From Lachnospiraceae bacterium (lineage in GTDB: Bacteria > Bacillota > Clostridia > Lachnospirales > Lachnospiraceae): DNA of 15,952 nucleotides. Under the pieces are notes generated by a model. It saw nothing but the letters and a program-made list of their open reading frames with translations. It made no database searches and was not told the DNA's origin. The stretch spans positions 1 to 15,952 of the forward strand of contig JAJPYH010000271.1 of the NCBI GenBank assembly GCA_021205045.1. The letters run 5' to 3'. Positions 14,837 to 15,952 of this stretch are shown piece after piece. The translations under genes were made by a program, and so were the position numbers. Numbering within the stretch: the first letter of the stretch is position 1; every line of letters begins with the position of its first letter.

Positions 14837-15613
14837 TTACGTGCAGCTGATCTCCTCCCGGGTCTCAAGGCAATAAGCCCAGAGCGTCAGGGGATGGTGG
14901 AGAAACTGCTCCGCAAACACACAGCCGGCGTCCACATTGATCATATTCTGTCGATGACCGATCTGCCCGCTCTCTGATTCCTCTCCATACTCCGTATAAA
15001 AAGCCGTCAAAGTCGGAGTATGCCCATGCACCAGTACAATGTCCGGGATATCCGTCACTCCAAACACATGCTCTCTGCTGTATAGAATCGTATCCTTATA
15101 TTTCTCCGGATCCTCACCGGCGTGAATAGCGTCCAGCGTTTCCTTATTCATATACGCATGCACAATCACATATTTCTGAAATGAGCCATCCGCAAGCTCC
15201 AGCGTCATCTCCTTAAAATAAGGCATGGTATTCATGGTTTCAATCCAGGGCCTTAAGCCCTCCGGTGAAAGAAAGCCATGCTTTTCGGCCACATCACAGA
15301 AATCGTAAATGGTTCTCGGCATATCCCTCAGAGGAATCCCTCCGTTTTCCTCCGTCTCACGGCACCAGGACAAATACTCGTCATAATACCATTCGATGAC
15401 CATATCCTCATGATTCCCACGCACAGCCTGATATTTTCCCTCATGGCTCATATGCTCCCAGCACCACTGCATGGTCTCCCACACCTTGGGCCCTCGGTCA
15501 ATAAAATCACCTACAAAGATAAAGACCGCGTCCGGATCCTTCTCTTCGATCTTACGAATCATATGCATCATCTGGTCAAAACAGCCATGTATATCGCCAA
15601 GTGCATAGTGCAT
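14837..15613 (-). CDS. PPP-family metallophosphoesterase (Ser/Thr phosphatase / ApaH-like)
   Basis: 258 residues. The ATG at 15613 has GGAGGA about 8 nt upstream. Full PPP motifs are present: D7-I-H9-G, G35-D36-FID39-RG, RGNHE (65-69, N67 and H68), H152 (VHAYM) and HGHTP (196-200). They bind two metal ions to hydrolyse phosphoesters. Family members include protein phosphatases of the PrpA type and diadenosine tetraphosphatases, and the substrate is not decidable here. The protein is cytoplasmic, with no signal peptide. It converges on the IIB-like gene with only 41 nt between, and no strong terminator is visible there. Confidence 0.9.
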   Translation of the reverse strand: MHYALGDIHGCFDQMMHMIRKIEEKDPDAVFIFVGDFIDRGPKVWETMQWCWEHMSHEGKYQAVRGNHEDMVIEWYYDEYLSWCRETEENGGIPLRDMPRTIYDFCDVAEKHGFLSPEGLRPWIETMNTMPYFKEMTLELADGSFQKYVIVHAYMNKETLDAIHAGEDPEKYKDTILYSREHVFGVTDIPDIVLVHGHTPTLTAFYTEYGEESESGQIGHRQNMINVDAGCVFAEQFLHHPLTLWAYCLETREEISCT

Positions 15614-15692
15614 CTTTTATTCCTCCAGGGCAAAATCAGATCCTGTAAAAAAAGCATTCACAATGATGTCTGTGACAACAACGGACATATCA

Positions 15693-15732
15693 ATTAAAAG
15701 CGAAAAAGAAGCAAATGTCAAGCAGATGTCAA
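15693..15732 (-). promoter_or_regulatory. Promoter of the PPP phosphatase with 11-bp repeated -35
   Basis: On the minus strand TTGACA (15716-15721), 17 bp, then TTTAAT (15693-15698). A second TTGACA lies exactly 11 bp upstream (15727-15732). The two 11-mers TTGACATCTGC and TTGACATTTGC are tandem and differ at one base. Confidence 0.6.
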
Positions 15733-15762
15733 CAACTTATCTCATTCAGAGTTACCATTCAG

Positions 15763-15796
15763 AAAAAAATGGACTGGATCTCATCGAAATCCAGTC
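15763..15796 (-). terminator. Terminator of the tRNA-Glu transcript
   Basis: Stem GACTGGAT (15772-15779) with ATCCAGTC (15789-15796), followed on the minus strand by CCA and a T7 run (15763-15769). It lies 18 nt beyond the tRNA 3' end. Confidence 0.85.
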
Positions 15797-15814
15797 ACAC
15801 CTGCATAATATAAA

Positions 15815-15887
15815 TAGCTGATAGGGGAATCGAACCCCTGTTTCCGCCGTGAGAGGGCGGCGTCTTAACCGCTTGACCAATCAGCCA
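15815..15887 (-). tRNA. tRNA-Glu (anticodon CUC)
   Basis: 73 nt without an encoded CCA. The acceptor stem TGGCTGA/TCAGCTA pairs with one G-U. The D arm contains GGTCAAGCGGTTAAGAC. The anticodon stem CCGCC/GGCGG holds the loop CTCTCAC with anticodon CTC (15851-15853), and the T arm is AGGGG-TTCGATT-CCCCT. The D and T arms match bacterial tRNA-Glu closely. It reads GAG codons. The terminator just downstream shows it is the last gene of its transcript. Confidence 0.93.
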
Positions 15888-15890
15888 TGT

Positions 15891-15907
15891 GGTACAAACA
15901 TTGTACC
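15891..15907 (-). other. Hairpin just 5' of the tRNA, at the window edge
   Basis: GGTACA/TGTACC forms a 6-bp stem with a 5-nt loop, ending 3 nt before the mature tRNA 5' end. It may guide processing of a longer precursor. The sequence from 15908 to the window end resembles spacer sequence found around Firmicute rRNA/tRNA clusters, which is a weak impression only. Confidence 0.35.
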
Positions 15908-15952
15908 CTCAAAACCGAACACTGAAAATCCTCTTCCTATCCGCTTCTTTGG

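Overview
The window looks like a chromosomal segment of an anaerobic Firmicute, most likely a Lachnospiraceae-type gut Clostridium. This is inferred from strong AGGAGG ribosome binding sites, Firmicute-style TTGACA/TATAAT promoters, a moderately GC-rich coding bias, the citrate synthase and MATE family types, and a wall-associated surface phosphatase. No phage, transposase, CRISPR array or plasmid function was seen.

Layout. (1) 1-2016: a lipoprotein gene (minus) and a YibE/F-family membrane protein gene (plus), divergent, and each broken by one single-base frame disruption. The YibE/F promoter has a good -10, a poor -35 and upstream TTTAC repeats on about an 11-bp helical period, which suggests control by a response-regulator-type activator. 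(2) 2078-4690: a large exported metallophosphoesterase of the purple-acid-phosphatase type, with 12-residue acidic tandem repeats and a C-terminal KTG-plus-membrane anchor, closed by a strong terminator. (3) 4808-6680: a MATE exporter gene and a NUDIX hydrolase gene in one minus-strand operon. The MATE gene has lost about 17 bp near its 5' end. (4) 6973-10901: citrate synthase (minus) and a YbhJ-like aconitase-family hydratase (plus), divergent across a 242-bp region. That region holds five ATACAA/TTGTAT half-sites, one of them on the -35 of the citrate synthase promoter. Together the enzymes could make isocitrate from oxaloacetate and acetyl-CoA for glutamate synthesis.

(5) 11031-13743: a minus-strand sugar-metabolism cluster of DeoR-family regulator, HAD phosphatase, L-ribulose-5-phosphate 4-epimerase (araD) and a 35-codon unannotated small gene. 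The stop codon of the small gene lies in the centre of its own terminator palindrome. The regulator has two tandem promoters sharing an almost identical 18-bp core. (6) 14178-14795: a divergently transcribed protein with a PTS-IIB-like phosphocysteine domain behind an N-terminal domain I do not recognise, under a strong promoter whose -10 lies in an inverted repeat. This fusion and the small gene are the best candidates for something undescribed. (7) 14837-15887: a PPP-family phosphoesterase (minus) and a tRNA-Glu(CUC) (minus) with its own terminator. The right edge may lead into an rRNA/tRNA region.

Three genes within 6.7 kb carry disruptions while every gene to the right is intact. Either the left part of the window is decaying or its assembly has indel errors; the sequence alone cannot settle this.
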